A stretch of DNA of 64,000 nucleotides from CAYTIB01 sp964437725 (GTDB lineage: Bacteria; UBA8248; JACPRG01; G963555815). The position numbers were made by a program, and so were the translations under genes. The notes beneath the pieces are model-generated. The model ran no database searches. It was given only the letters and a program-made list of their open reading frames with translations, and had not been told where the DNA came from. Location of the stretch: contig CAYTIB010000074.1 of NCBI GenBank assembly GCA_964437725.1, forward strand, positions 1-64,000, given 5' to 3'. Shown piece after piece: positions 26,418 through 35,920 of the stretch (position 1 is its first letter; every line of letters starts with the position of its first letter).

Positions 26418-26509
26418 TCGAGAAAAAACAGGCGGCCTCTGCAAGGTTTAAAGGCGAGAGGGATGCGTCACTCAATCGAATGGGAAACTCATAAAGGGAA
26501 AATACGATT

Positions 26510-26881
26510 ATGACTCCGAAAGAAATCGTTTTAGGTGGATATCAATCATTTTCTGAAGGAGACCTTGAAAGTCTCGGAAAAATCTTTCACGAAAACGCAG
26601 TGATTCGAGTTAATGGTAATCACAAACGATCCGGAGTATATAAAGGTTTCAATAATTGGAGAGATAATTTTCTCTTACACCTACCCAGTGATTATCCGAA
26701 TTTCAATTTGGAAATTTTACACGTCGTCGCAGAGGGCGATCGAGTGCACGTTTTTGTTAAATACACGGCAGATAACCTAGATGCCAACGGAGTTCATATG
26801 TTTCTAGTGGAAGACGGACTGGAAACTGAATTTATAATTTTTGACGACACCCAAAAAATGGCAACAGCGTTAGGAAATTGA
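26510..26881 (+). CDS. NTF2-like / SnoaL-type cone-fold protein
   Basis: A 123-residue protein with the nuclear-transport-factor-2 fold pattern: an N-terminal helix with GYQSFSEGDLESLGKIFHENAV, then strands including RVNGNHKRSG, a helix NWRDNFL and a VVAEGDRVHVFVKY hairpin. Such proteins act as small isomerases, dehydratases or hydrolases on ring or lactone substrates, or bind ligands without catalysis. It stands between an SDR and an ACMSD-like amidohydrolase on the same strand, consistent with a role in the same pathway. No specific substrate can be given. Confidence 0.75.
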   Translation: MTPKEIVLGGYQSFSEGDLESLGKIFHENAVIRVNGNHKRSGVYKGFNNWRDNFLLHLPSDYPNFNLEILHVVAEGDRVHVFVKYTADNLDANGVHMFLVEDGLETEFIIFDDTQKMATALGN

Positions 26882-26978
26882 AGGAGGCAGTGGAAATTCC
26901 TGGGTAAACTTTCACCCCAGTTTTTAAATGAAAATTTAAAAATTCCATATAGAAAAAACAGTCCTGGAGGGTTGTACA

Positions 26979-27986
26979 ATGCCTGAATCCCGCTCCATCG
27001 ATGCACATTGCCACTGGATAACTCCTGAATGCCTGGAAAATATGAGTCGTGTTGATTCGTCATGGACCTTCGTCCGAGAGGAAACTGCCCCGGAGTCATT
27101 TCATATTCTGATCAACGATCGCAGAATCGGCCCAATGAGTCTGGGTGGGTTTAACATGAAGCGGCGCCTATCAGATATGGATGAAACAGAGGTGGATTTT
27201 CAAGTCTTAGCACCTGTCCCGTATCTCTTTCTTTACGAGGCAAAGACCGAAACAGGCGAGGAATTTGCACGGTTACAGAACGACTGCATCGCAGAAATCA
27301 TCTCCGATCGTCCGGACAGATTTGCAGGTATAGGAACGCTCCCTCTTCAGGATCCTGAGCGAGCCATCTGTGAACTAGAAAGAGTCATCGGTACCCTGGG
27401 ATTGCGAGGAGTTGAAATTGGTACTCATGTTCTCGGAAAGAACTACGATACGCCTGAATTATTTCCGGTTTTTAAGCGAGCAAGCCAGCTTGGCGCCTTT
27501 ATTATGGTTCATCCATATCAAGTCGCTGCAACAGAACGTCTTAGAGATCACAACTTTATCAATTCTCTTGGAAATCCGATCGATAACTCTATTGCCGGGG
27601 CAAGTATGGTTTTTGGAGGGATCTTTGAAAAGCTGCCCGACCTCAAGGTGATGATTGTACACGGAGGAGGATTTATCCCGTACCAACATGGCCGGTTAAA
27701 ACGAATGATAGAGGTCCGTCCAAAAAGTGGTGAACAGCTAAATCAACCTATCCACGAATCTCTTCAAAAGATTCACTTCGACACGCTTGTTTTTGACGAA
27801 ATAGCTCTAGAGTTTCTCGTGAAATCCTGGGGGGCCAGCCACAATCTAATGGGAACAGATTATCCCTTTCTCATGTCAGATCCGGCCCCCGTAAAAACTG
27901 TAAAAGGATTATCAGGGATTCCAGATGAAGAAATAGCCATGATTCAGGGGGGGAACACCTCTAGATTACTGGGTCTGATCTCTTAA
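26979..27986 (+). CDS. Amidohydrolase family protein (ACMSD-like)
   Basis: A 335-residue metal-dependent TIM barrel. IDAHCHW (about residues 7-13) gives the two N-terminal metal His, MVHPYQ (about 175) and VHGGGFIPYQHGR (about 228) give further His, and NLMGTDYPF (about 290) gives the conserved Asp. It is homologous to the protein at 6720-7706 over its full length (for example LPLQDPxxAxxELxR and GLxGVEIGTxVxG). It may decarboxylate or hydrolyse a ring-fission product made by the Rieske or OYE enzymes nearby. GGAGGG precedes the ATG. A bidirectional terminator separates it from the convergent alcohol dehydrogenase. Confidence 0.9.
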   Translation: MPESRSIDAHCHWITPECLENMSRVDSSWTFVREETAPESFHILINDRRIGPMSLGGFNMKRRLSDMDETEVDFQVLAPVPYLFLYEAKTETGEEFARLQNDCIAEIISDRPDRFAGIGTLPLQDPERAICELERVIGTLGLRGVEIGTHVLGKNYDTPELFPVFKRASQLGAFIMVHPYQVAATERLRDHNFINSLGNPIDNSIAGASMVFGGIFEKLPDLKVMIVHGGGFIPYQHGRLKRMIEVRPKSGEQLNQPIHESLQKIHFDTLVFDEIALEFLVKSWGASHNLMGTDYPFLMSDPAPVKTVKGLSGIPDEEIAMIQGGNTSRLLGLIS

Positions 27987-27996
27987 ATCCCCTAAC

Positions 27997-28036
27997 GATA
28001 AAGGACTGCAGAAGAAATTCTCCGCAGCCCTTTATC
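27997..28036. terminator. Bidirectional terminator between convergent genes
   Basis: GATAAAGGACTGC (27997-28009) and GCAGCCCTTTATC (28024-28036) pair in 12 of 13 positions around a 14-base loop. It sits between the stops of the rightward amidohydrolase and the leftward alcohol dehydrogenase. Confidence 0.75.
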
Positions 28037-28057
28037 ATTCCGTTCCTAATATTCACT

Positions 28058-29149
28058 CTAGTCCGGTATAACGATGACCGAGCGTAGAGTCTTCCCCGCC
28101 TCCATGGCTTCAAAAGCGGGTTCGACATCTTGTAGCTTAATCTCTTCAGTCACAACCCGATCCAAGTCGAGTTGGCCTTGGCTGTACCAATCTGCAAGCA
28201 TCGGAAAATCTCTCGATGGTAAGCAATCCCCATACCAGCTCACTCTCAACGAACCACCAAGGCCGAAGAACTGAAGCATGGGAAGCTCCACTTTCATCTG
28301 GGGATTTGGAACTCCGATCAGGGTACATGTTCCAGCCAGATCGCGAGACCAAAGTGCTTGAAGGAGGGTTTCAGGTTTACCGACAGCTTCGAATGAATGG
28401 TCTACGCCCAGCCCGCCTGTAATCTCTTTGATAGCTTCAACTGGATCGCATTTACCGGCATCGACAACATCCGTAGCACCAAAATCTTTCGCCCAATCGA
28501 GTTTGTTCTGTAAAACATCGACACCAATAATCGTCTGTGCACCGGCCATCTTTGCACCCATGATAGCGCTACAACCTACTCCCCCACATCCATAAACGGC
28601 TACAGTACTTCCGCGATTGACTTGCGCAGTATAAAGCGCTGCACCGATTCCAGTCATAACGCCACAGCCCAACAAGCAGGCCTGAGCTGGTGGGCAAGTA
28701 TTCGGAACCCGAATCGCTTGCTTGGCGGAAACAACTGTATGAGTGCAAAAGGTTCCAATCCCGAGAGCCGGAGACAACAACTCTCCTCCCTGGGTCTTCA
28801 TACGCGGATTAGCGTTGAGACTACCGGAGCAAAGGTGTGGCTTACCGACTAGACAAAAGCGGCAACTCCCACAAGGAGCCCGCCAGGCCAGGATTACGTA
28901 ATCACCTATTTCTGGTTCGACAACACCCTCTCCAACCTCTTCTACAACCCCTGCTCCTTCGTGCCCCAAAAGAAAGGGGAATTCGTCATTGATTGCACCC
29001 AGTTTGTAATGCAGGTCCGTGTGACAAACCCCGCTCGCTTGGATTCTGACCAAAACCTCCCCTGGTCCTGGAGGATCAATCAGTATTTCTTCAAGCTCCG
29101 TGGGTTCCCCGGCTTTTCTGGACACCACACCTTGTGCCTTCATGTTCAT
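28058..29149 (-). CDS. Zinc-dependent alcohol dehydrogenase (class III / NDMA-dependent-like)
   Basis: About 363 residues from the ATG at 29149, which has a GGGAGAG site. The catalytic zinc ligands are in GVCHTD and LLGHEGAGVVEEVGEGV, and the structural zinc site is CGSCRFCLVGKPHLC. The NAD motif is GCGGVGCSAIMGAKMAGA. The length and HEGAGVVEEVG pattern match class III and NDMA-linked alcohol dehydrogenases that oxidise alcohols or S-hydroxymethyl-thiols. It is the only leftward gene within a rightward catabolic run. The open frame extends 21 codons upstream without a better start. Confidence 0.93.
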   Translation of the reverse strand: MNMKAQGVVSRKAGEPTELEEILIDPPGPGEVLVRIQASGVCHTDLHYKLGAINDEFPFLLGHEGAGVVEEVGEGVVEPEIGDYVILAWRAPCGSCRFCLVGKPHLCSGSLNANPRMKTQGGELLSPALGIGTFCTHTVVSAKQAIRVPNTCPPAQACLLGCGVMTGIGAALYTAQVNRGSTVAVYGCGGVGCSAIMGAKMAGAQTIIGVDVLQNKLDWAKDFGATDVVDAGKCDPVEAIKEITGGLGVDHSFEAVGKPETLLQALWSRDLAGTCTLIGVPNPQMKVELPMLQFFGLGGSLRVSWYGDCLPSRDFPMLADWYSQGQLDLDRVVTEEIKLQDVEPAFEAMEAGKTLRSVIVIPD

Positions 29150-29392
29150 GCTATCTCTCCCTTTAGATGCCTGCACCTTTGACAACCCAACAACGGAAAA
29201 GGCGCAAATCACTCATCTAGCTAACACCAACGAAAGTGGACAAACAAACTGAACTTCCTTACGGCAAAAACTAAGATACTGTGAAAAACATAGCGAAATT
29301 ACTTAATAATTGACTTAGGTGATTCTGCCAACGTATCGTTTCGAGAAATTTCCTCTTACAACCCGAACTCGCATAACCAGAGAGGGGCAACC

Positions 29393-30778
29393 TTGGATCT
29401 TACAAAACGTCTGATGCAACATCTCGTATATACCGACTTTGAAAAGCTTCCTGCCAGTGCCATAAAAGCCACAAAACATATGATACTAGATACATCAGCC
29501 GTTATTCTAGCGGGAAGCAGCGCAAAAGGATCCAATGCTATAACCCAGCAAATCAAAAGTTGGTCCCCGCCAGGGAAGTCTACCGTCTTAGCCCTAGGGA
29601 ATCGACTCACCGCACCGATGGCAGCTTGGTCAAACGCCTTCATGGGGCGCGCCAGAGAGCTCGATGACTCCCACGATCTAACTGGAGACCACTCTGGGCT
29701 TCCGGCCGTTTCTGCAGCCCTTGCCGTCGCCGAGGATGTGGGCAATGTCACAGGAAAGGAAATTATAACGGCCATATCACTAGGTGTCGATTTGGTCGCT
29801 AGGCTCCGATTAGCCTGTAACATCAAAGTCGGGCAAATTTCTTGGGGGGCCGCTACCTTTGCCCCGTTATCCTCGGCTGCCGTAGCAGGAAAACTCCTAC
29901 AGCTAGATGAAGGCGAAATGCGCAGCGCCCTGGGTCTCGCCTATAGCCAATTAGCAGGTTCTCTTCAAGCTCAACTAGATGGGACCCTTAACCTTCGGGT
30001 GCAGCATGGATTAGCCGTTGAGGCTGGGGTGCGGTCGGCATTCCTAGCGAAGAGTGGTATGGATGGAATTCAAAACTTTCTTGAAGGCCGGTTCGGCCTT
30101 TATTCTAGTTACTTTCTCGATCAATGGACCCCTGAACGTATTTTCAACAACTTGGGTAAGCAATTTGAGATCGCTAATGTTAGCATCAAGCGCTATCCCT
30201 GCGGGCGGTATTTTCATGGCGCGATCGACAGTGTTCTGGAAGTTATCCGAAACGAAGGCCTTGCCCCAGAAGAGATTAGAAACATAAGAGTCAAGGTTAG
30301 CCAGAATGGCTACAGCATGACATGCGAACCGAAAGCTTTGAGACTCCAGCCTCAAAACCCCTTTCACGCTTCATTTAGCCTTTTCTACTGCCTAGCCACC
30401 GCCGCGGTACGCCAAAAACTATTCATCGAGGAATTTTCAGAAGAAGCCATTCAGGATGAGAAAAACCTCTCCCTTGCGCGTCGTGTCGAACCAGAGGTGG
30501 ACGATCACCTAGAACATTCCCGGCGAGCCATTCCCTCCACACCCATAGAGATCGTTACCCGAGACCGAGGCTCCTTTCATCACACTACAGAAACTCCCAA
30601 GGGCCACCCAGACAATCCGATGACTTTTGAGGAGGTATTTGACAAAGCTACCACGTGTGCAACATATTCAGCTTCTAGTATCCCTGAGACTAACCTACAA
30701 GAACTAAAAAAAGCCATCATTCATTTAGAGGATTTGAACGACATCTCATCCATTCCGAGTTTGCTAACCGGGCGATAG
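29393..30778 (+). CDS. MmgE/PrpD family protein
   Basis: A 461-residue protein matching the MmgE/PrpD (2-methylcitrate dehydratase-like) fold: MILDTSAVILAGSSAKGS near the N-terminus, ARELDDSHDLTGDHSGLPAVSAALAVAE (about residues 85-112) as the family's active-site region, and SIKRYPCGRYFHGAIDS (about 265) as the KxxPxCxxxHxxID-like block. Members dehydrate or isomerise tricarballylate-like acids. A TTG start is used, with a GAGAGGGG site. It precedes a two-subunit TPP enzyme and a Rieske oxygenase, and probably handles a dicarboxylic or hydroxy-acid intermediate. The exact reaction is unknown. Confidence 0.88.
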   Translation: MDLTKRLMQHLVYTDFEKLPASAIKATKHMILDTSAVILAGSSAKGSNAITQQIKSWSPPGKSTVLALGNRLTAPMAAWSNAFMGRARELDDSHDLTGDHSGLPAVSAALAVAEDVGNVTGKEIITAISLGVDLVARLRLACNIKVGQISWGAATFAPLSSAAVAGKLLQLDEGEMRSALGLAYSQLAGSLQAQLDGTLNLRVQHGLAVEAGVRSAFLAKSGMDGIQNFLEGRFGLYSSYFLDQWTPERIFNNLGKQFEIANVSIKRYPCGRYFHGAIDSVLEVIRNEGLAPEEIRNIRVKVSQNGYSMTCEPKALRLQPQNPFHASFSLFYCLATAAVRQKLFIEEFSEEAIQDEKNLSLARRVEPEVDDHLEHSRRAIPSTPIEIVTRDRGSFHHTTETPKGHPDNPMTFEEVFDKATTCATYSASSIPETNLQELKKAIIHLEDLNDISSIPSLLTGR

Positions 30779-30926
30779 GCGGAGGTCATCATTTACAAAT
30801 ATCCATTTTTCGATAATATGGTTCTAAAATCGAAACCTTGAAATCTAGCTTTGTATATTTCTGTGTTTGAAGTAGTGCCATCACACGGGAAATCTAAAAT
30901 CTATTGATAGGCTAGGAGAGTATCGG

Positions 30927-31427
30927 ATGCGTCCTGAGGCGGTCAAGCTCGCTATGGATGGGATCAAAAAAGCCGGGGTTAGCATTATTTGTTACCTTCC
31001 CGATTCCCACTTAAAGGAGCTCTACGAAGCATCTGTAAAAGACTCCGAAATCAGATCCGTTTGTGTCACTAATGAGGCGGAAGGCGTTGCCATCTGTGGG
31101 GGGGTTTTTGCTTCCGGAAAGCGGGCTGTGATGATCATGGAGAATTCCGGTCTCCGCGTGGCATCCGAACCCTTGGCAAGAATGGGGCTAGGCCACGGGA
31201 TCCCGGTAGTTATGATCATGAGCTACCGAGGAGAGTTCGGTGAGCAAAACTGGTGGGGGATTCCTCATGGAACTACCATGGAACCAATGCTTCAAGCACT
31301 GCGTATACCCTACCAAGTGGTTCGGGAAAACAGAGACATTAATAGCTCCATAGTGAATGCCTTTCATCACGCTTACTCATCTTATTATCATACAGCCGTG
31401 ATTCTGGCAGGAGACTCCGTTCGATGA
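30927..31427 (+). CDS. TPP-dependent decarboxylase, alpha (PYR-domain) subunit, ComD-like
   Basis: A 166-residue protein equal to the N-terminal pyrimidine-binding domain of TPP decarboxylases, like sulfopyruvate decarboxylase subunit alpha. The conserved Glu that activates the cofactor is in VTNEAEGVAICGG (about residue 50). Its stop overlaps the next ATG (ATGA), so the two subunits are translated together and must assemble to make a full active site. AGGAG precedes the start. The substrate may be a 2-oxo acid such as sulfopyruvate, phosphonopyruvate or a related compound. The sulfonate-type ABC importer downstream is suggestive but not proof. Confidence 0.88.
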   Translation: MRPEAVKLAMDGIKKAGVSIICYLPDSHLKELYEASVKDSEIRSVCVTNEAEGVAICGGVFASGKRAVMIMENSGLRVASEPLARMGLGHGIPVVMIMSYRGEFGEQNWWGIPHGTTMEPMLQALRIPYQVVRENRDINSSIVNAFHHAYSSYYHTAVILAGDSVR

Positions 31428-32029
31428 AGAGATACGAATGCATGCAGGTCCTGGCCCCACTAATTCAAGATGAGCTAATCGTACTATCATTAGGCGGAGC
31501 AGTGGACGAATGGTACGACGTTGCCCCAAATTTGCGCGAGCAAAGCATGTTTCACCAACACCTTGGAACCGTCTCACCGGTCGCATTCGGGCTTTCTATG
31601 GGTCTTCCCCACAGAAAGGTTATTGCGTTGGATACCGACGGAGGTCTACTCCTCAACCTGGGAATCATACCGACACTTGGAAATGAGCAACCAAAAAATC
31701 TAGGTGTAATTGTCTGGGACAATGAGAGTTACTTGTCCATCGGTGGGCCTCCTACACATACGCGTGGGCAGACAGACCTTGAGGGTATTGCCAAAGCCTG
31801 TGGAATCAAAAAAACTAAAACTGTACACTCCATCAGTGAGTTCAAAAAAACCTGCGAAGAAATCATGCACACCGAAGGGCCGCACTTTGTTGTTGCCAAG
31901 GTCGAAGCCGTAAACACACCAGGAGTAAAACGCAAACATGCTGATGGCCGGGAACACAAATACACTTTCATTCGCCATCTTGAGCAGGAAGAGGGACTCA
32001 CCATTCTGGGGCCAAGCGAGCACAACTAA
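31424..32029 (+). CDS. TPP-dependent decarboxylase, beta (PP-domain) subunit, ComE-like
   Basis: A 201-residue protein equal to the pyrophosphate-binding C-terminal domain of TPP decarboxylases. The GDG...N motif appears as LDTDGGLLLNLG (about residues 67-78) followed by WDNESY (about 103), which binds the Mg-diphosphate. HLGTVSPVAFGLSMGLP is the conserved segment before it. It works with the alpha subunit encoded just before, with which it overlaps by four bases. The first Asp-for-Gly change in the GDG triplet (TDGG) is common in split members. The likely pathway is discussed under the alpha subunit. Confidence 0.88.
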   Translation: MKRYECMQVLAPLIQDELIVLSLGGAVDEWYDVAPNLREQSMFHQHLGTVSPVAFGLSMGLPHRKVIALDTDGGLLLNLGIIPTLGNEQPKNLGVIVWDNESYLSIGGPPTHTRGQTDLEGIAKACGIKKTKTVHSISEFKKTCEEIMHTEGPHFVVAKVEAVNTPGVKRKHADGREHKYTFIRHLEQEEGLTILGPSEHN

Positions 32030-32091
32030 GCAATGAGACAAATTACATAGATACAAAATCCAATCTTCCAGTCAAATGCGAAAGGAATAAA

Positions 32092-33126
32092 ATGCTTGAG
32101 AGTGTTCTGTGGCCCAAATTAAGGGAATATTGGCACCCTGTAGCCTTTTCCGAGGACGTGAATAATGGCCCCGTCCCCGTTACCCTATTGAATGAACAGA
32201 TCGCGATTTGTCGCCTAAACGGGGAGGTAAAGGCATTCCATGACCTTTGCATTCACAGAGGCACCCCTATTTCCCTTGGGTGGGTGGAAGACAACAAGAT
32301 AGTTTGCGCTTACCATGGATGGGCCTATTCAGAAAATGGGCGCTGTGTCCGAATTCCTTCCATCCCTTCCACACATCCAGTCCCCAAGAAAGCATGTTTG
32401 ACCTCCTACCTCGCAGCGGAACGATATGGGCTTATCTGGGTTTGTCTGGTGGAAAAACCGCGCATACCGATTCCAAACGTTCCTGAGTTTGAAGATGATC
32501 AGTTTCGAGTAATGTTTCGGCAGATAAAAACTTGGAACTGCAGCGCCGCTCGAGCTATTGAAAACTTTTTTGACCTGGCTCACTTCCCCTGGGTCCATGA
32601 AGGTATCTTGGGAGACCGCAATCATCCGCTTGCACCAAAAGTCAATGTGAACCGGGAGGGAGAAGTAATTCGAGTTGTGGTGGAAAACCCAGCCGACGCA
32701 ACTCATCCTACCGCCCACCAACGAAACTACCGAATCACTCGGCCTTTCTTTATTCATCAACGAAAGGAAGAGGAGAACAATCGTACGGAAACTTATATCT
32801 TCACATGCTGTCCGCACTCCACTTCTCGGACAACAAGATTCATGTTGATGACTCGGAATTTCAACTTCGACAAACCGGAATTCGTCCATGCGCCTTATAC
32901 AATGCGCGGAGAAAAGGTAACCTCTGAGGTTACAGGGTTCAACGGCGTACTTCCCTCGTATATCGAGATGCACGATCAGATTGGTGAACAAGACCGCGTT
33001 ATAGCTGAAAAACAACGACCTGAAGAGTTACCCCTTGATTTAGCGGAAGAACTTCATGTTAAGGGACCTGATGCCATGGCCCTGGCCTATCGAAGAGCGT
33101 TGGCAGAACTTGGTGTGGAACCATGA
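32092..33126 (+). CDS. Rieske 2Fe-2S aromatic ring-hydroxylating oxygenase, alpha subunit type
   Basis: A 344-residue oxygenase component. The Rieske cluster ligands are CIHRGTPISLG and CAYHGWAY (CxH...CxxH, about residues 52-75). The mononuclear iron site is ENFFDLAHFPWVH (about 160-172) with a later acid. The short length without an extra beta-subunit contact fits the phenoxybenzoate/vanillate (VanA-like) class. It shares strong similarity with the paralogues at 60155 and 61239, including the ending ELPLDLAEELHVKGPDAMALAYRR. A reductase partner is not encoded nearby. AAAGGA precedes the ATG. It probably demethylates or hydroxylates an aromatic or choline-like compound. Confidence 0.93.
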   Translation: MLESVLWPKLREYWHPVAFSEDVNNGPVPVTLLNEQIAICRLNGEVKAFHDLCIHRGTPISLGWVEDNKIVCAYHGWAYSENGRCVRIPSIPSTHPVPKKACLTSYLAAERYGLIWVCLVEKPRIPIPNVPEFEDDQFRVMFRQIKTWNCSAARAIENFFDLAHFPWVHEGILGDRNHPLAPKVNVNREGEVIRVVVENPADATHPTAHQRNYRITRPFFIHQRKEEENNRTETYIFTCCPHSTSRTTRFMLMTRNFNFDKPEFVHAPYTMRGEKVTSEVTGFNGVLPSYIEMHDQIGEQDRVIAEKQRPEELPLDLAEELHVKGPDAMALAYRRALAELGVEP

Positions 33127-33290
33127 GCCCTGCTTACCCTGAAGGGAAAAGACTTGACCCACTCAACATTCGACCGGATACTATCCTCACACGGACATGG
33201 TCCAGAAAACCACGCCGGCCTACCTATCGGGTTGTGCAGTTTTGAGGCCAGTATGTGGTGTCTCGGATGAATTAGGAGCGTAGAAATTAG

Positions 33291-34079
33291 ATGAAAGGAA
33301 CTGCGGGACATAGCAAATGGGACACCATCTTATACCCCGCCTGCTTCTTCGTGGCCATCCTAGCCTTGTGGCAAATCCTTGTTCCTCTATTTGGTGTTCC
33401 AAGCTATCTATTACCGACCCCCGGGAACATAATCGATGAATTCGGGAAAAGCGGACTTGTCGTATTACAGCACACCTGGCCCACCTTTAATGTCACTCTC
33501 CAAGGGTTCTTGATTGGTGCATTCGTTGGCATCGTTTCAGGAATTGGAATTGTTTACTCGCGCTTTCTGTGGCTGACCGTCTATCCGTTTCTTGTCTTGG
33601 TCAGCTCCATTCCTCGAATTGCCATTGCCCCGCTTATACTCATTTGGTTCGGCATAGACAGTGTGGTTTCCAAGGTGATCATTACGTTTCTGGTCGCCTT
33701 TTTTCCCATGCTTATCAATGCTGTAGTTGGCCTATCCAATATTCACCCCGACATGATCGATTTGGGGAAAACCATGGGTATGAGCCGTTGGCATGAATTC
33801 ACGAAGATTAGAATCCCTAATTCGATACCTTATCTGTTTGCCGGATTCAAAGCCTCCATCGCGCTTGCAGTAATCGGCGCTGTGGTGGCAGAGTTCGTTT
33901 CCGGAGAACGAGGACTTGGTTTTCTCATTATCATCGGTTTTGACGACATGAATTCTGGTATAGTTTTTGCATCTTTAATCGTTTTGGCTGTGATATCTCT
34001 CGGGCTCTTCGGAATCTTGGTTTTTCTGGAAAAGATTCTTATGCCTTGGAGAAAGGGGATCCAAATTACAGAGATGTAG
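33291..34079 (+). CDS. ABC transporter permease (NitT/TauT, SsuC-like)
   Basis: A 262-residue inner-membrane permease with six helices. IDLGKTMGMSRWHEFTKIRIP (about residues 156-176) is the EAA loop. The AGGAG before the ATG is 12 bases away, which is long. It forms an importer with the following binding protein and ATPase (gaps 33 and 11 bases), the usual gene set for nitrate/sulfonate/taurine/pyrimidine-precursor-type uptake. Confidence 0.92.
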   Translation: MKGTAGHSKWDTILYPACFFVAILALWQILVPLFGVPSYLLPTPGNIIDEFGKSGLVVLQHTWPTFNVTLQGFLIGAFVGIVSGIGIVYSRFLWLTVYPFLVLVSSIPRIAIAPLILIWFGIDSVVSKVIITFLVAFFPMLINAVVGLSNIHPDMIDLGKTMGMSRWHEFTKIRIPNSIPYLFAGFKASIALAVIGAVVAEFVSGERGLGFLIIIGFDDMNSGIVFASLIVLAVISLGLFGILVFLEKILMPWRKGIQITEM

Positions 34080-34112
34080 ATCTATTCGCTTAACCATTGA
34101 AAGGAGTTTGAT

Positions 34113-35123
34113 ATGAGGCGCAAACTTGGGTTGTTTTTGGTGGCGATCGTATTCGCTGCGTTCTGCAATATGGGAATGATGGGTCAAAAGGCTAACGCGG
34201 AAGTCCAGATTTTAATGGATTGGATTTATAGCGGAAAGCATGCTCCCTATTTTGTCGCACGTGACAAAGGGTTCTGGAAAAAAGCCGGTGTTGACGTAAA
34301 AATACTTCAAGGTAGAGGATCCGGAAAATCGGCTGCATGGGTGGATACTAAGAAAGTCGAGTACAGTTACGGAGATTTCGGGACAATGCTTAAGGGCGTC
34401 TCCAAGGGAATGAAAAATATGGTCGTAGGCGCTGTTCATGTTTTCCAGACGGGCTGCTTTATCTCTATGTCGGATTACGGCATACGAAAGCCCAAAGACT
34501 TAGAGGGTAAGATTTTCGGTGGTTCCGCGACCGACTTTGGCCGGGTCCTTATGCCTGCAATGGCTGCGGCATCGGGGTTCGACATGAATAAGATTACATT
34601 GAAAAGCATGAAACCTGCGGTGCGAACACCTGCTCTATTTGAGGGCAAAATTCACTTCTTCTCAGGAACACGTGGGTCTAGTTGTCCTCGCATGACAATT
34701 CTTGCAAAGCGCAATGGAAGAAAAGCCTCCCACCTTTATTTTAAAGACATGGGGCTAGAATCCTATGGTCACATGCTCCAGGTCCATCGCGACCGGATCA
34801 AGAGTCATCCCAAGCAAGTTCAATCCGTAGTTTCGGGTACTTTTGACGCCTTCGCGTGGAGCATCAAAAATATTGATGGCGCATTTGATGTTTACATTAA
34901 AGCAAATCCCAATAAGGATAAGGAAATTACCCGAGTCCAGTTGCAAGAAATGATCGTAGACGTACAGGACCCTTCGGTGATCTCTAAAGGCCTCGGTTAT
35001 ATGAAGGAATCAATGGTCCGCAAGTCCGTAGCAACGGCAAATAAATACTTTAAGCTTTCCCCTCAGGTTGATTACAAGAAGGTTTACACAAACAAATTCA
35101 TCCGTCCCAATCCAGGATTGTAG
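34113..35123 (+). CDS. ABC transporter substrate-binding protein (NMT1/THI5-SsuA-like)
   Basis: A 336-residue periplasmic binding protein with a Sec signal (about residues 1-29, ending QKANA-EVQ). The mature start MDWIYSGKHAPYFVARDKGFWKKAGVDV follows the NMT1/THI5 pattern (xWxPnxxHxxxyvAxxkGxfxxxGl), a domain that binds pyrimidine precursors, sulfonates or aromatic acids. AAAGGAG precedes the ATG. It works with the permease before and the ATPase after it. The position behind a Rieske oxygenase suggests an aromatic or sulfonated substrate (inference). Confidence 0.92.
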   Translation: MRRKLGLFLVAIVFAAFCNMGMMGQKANAEVQILMDWIYSGKHAPYFVARDKGFWKKAGVDVKILQGRGSGKSAAWVDTKKVEYSYGDFGTMLKGVSKGMKNMVVGAVHVFQTGCFISMSDYGIRKPKDLEGKIFGGSATDFGRVLMPAMAAASGFDMNKITLKSMKPAVRTPALFEGKIHFFSGTRGSSCPRMTILAKRNGRKASHLYFKDMGLESYGHMLQVHRDRIKSHPKQVQSVVSGTFDAFAWSIKNIDGAFDVYIKANPNKDKEITRVQLQEMIVDVQDPSVISKGLGYMKESMVRKSVATANKYFKLSPQVDYKKVYTNKFIRPNPGL

Positions 35124-35134
35124 GGGATAGCCAG

Positions 35135-35896
35135 TTGGTAAACGTCATCGAGTACCAAGGTCTGCGGAAAGTCTATAATCCGGGGGAAGCAGGAGAAGTC
35201 GTCGCCCTGGAAGAGGTGGACCTGAACGTCGGAGACGGTGAATTTCTCACAGTCGTCGGAAGAAGTGGCTGCGGCAAAACTACGATGCTGAAGTTAACCG
35301 CCGGACTTTTGGCACCTACGGCAGGGACTGTAGATGTTGCAGGGGCTCCGGTCCGTGGCCCTTTAACCAATGTGGGAATCGTCTTTCAATCCCCAGTCTT
35401 ACTGGATTGGCGAAAGGCACTCGATAATGTCTTGCTGCAAATCGAAGCCCGTAAGTTGAACGTCTCAGATTATCGGGACCGGGCGTTGGAGCTTCTTGAT
35501 CTTGTCGGTCTCAAAGGGTTCGAAGACAAATATCCCGGCGAGCTTTCTGGAGGGATGCAACAACGGGCGTCAATTACCCGGGCATTAATACACGATCCCC
35601 CTCTGTTGCTGATGGACGAGCCGTTTGGCGCACTTGACGCCATAACCCGGGACGAAATGAACTTGGAACTCTTGCGAATCTGGCAAAAAACCAAGAAAAC
35701 CGTCCTCTTCATTACCCACAGCATCGCCGAGGCTGTATTCCTAGGGGATCGAGTGATCGTAATGACTCCACGTCCAGGAAAAATCTCCGAAGTTATTCCC
35801 ATCGACCTACCAAGACCACGTGAGACTATCCTTCGGGATGATCCGAGATTCATTCGATATGTGAAACATATTCGTGGAAGCCTTGGGGTAACTTAG
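35135..35896 (+). CDS. ABC transporter ATP-binding protein (NitT/TauT, SsuB-like)
   Basis: A 253-residue ATPase with Walker A GRSGCGKTT (about residues 43-51), Q-loop FQSPVLLDWRKALDNV, signature LSGGMQQRASITRAL (about 134), Walker B LLLMDEPFGALDA and H-loop ITHSIAEA. It starts at TTG with AGGGGA seven bases upstream. It completes the importer 33291-35896 and is followed by a strong terminator. Confidence 0.94.
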   Translation: MVNVIEYQGLRKVYNPGEAGEVVALEEVDLNVGDGEFLTVVGRSGCGKTTMLKLTAGLLAPTAGTVDVAGAPVRGPLTNVGIVFQSPVLLDWRKALDNVLLQIEARKLNVSDYRDRALELLDLVGLKGFEDKYPGELSGGMQQRASITRALIHDPPLLLMDEPFGALDAITRDEMNLELLRIWQKTKKTVLFITHSIAEAVFLGDRVIVMTPRPGKISEVIPIDLPRPRETILRDDPRFIRYVKHIRGSLGVT

Positions 35897-35920
35897 GTGG
35901 GAAACTAAATCTTCACCCAG

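Noticed and set aside
26879..26881. Read-through of the TGA at the end of the NTF2-like gene
   Set aside because: The frame beyond is non-coding in composition, and the protein already has full family length.
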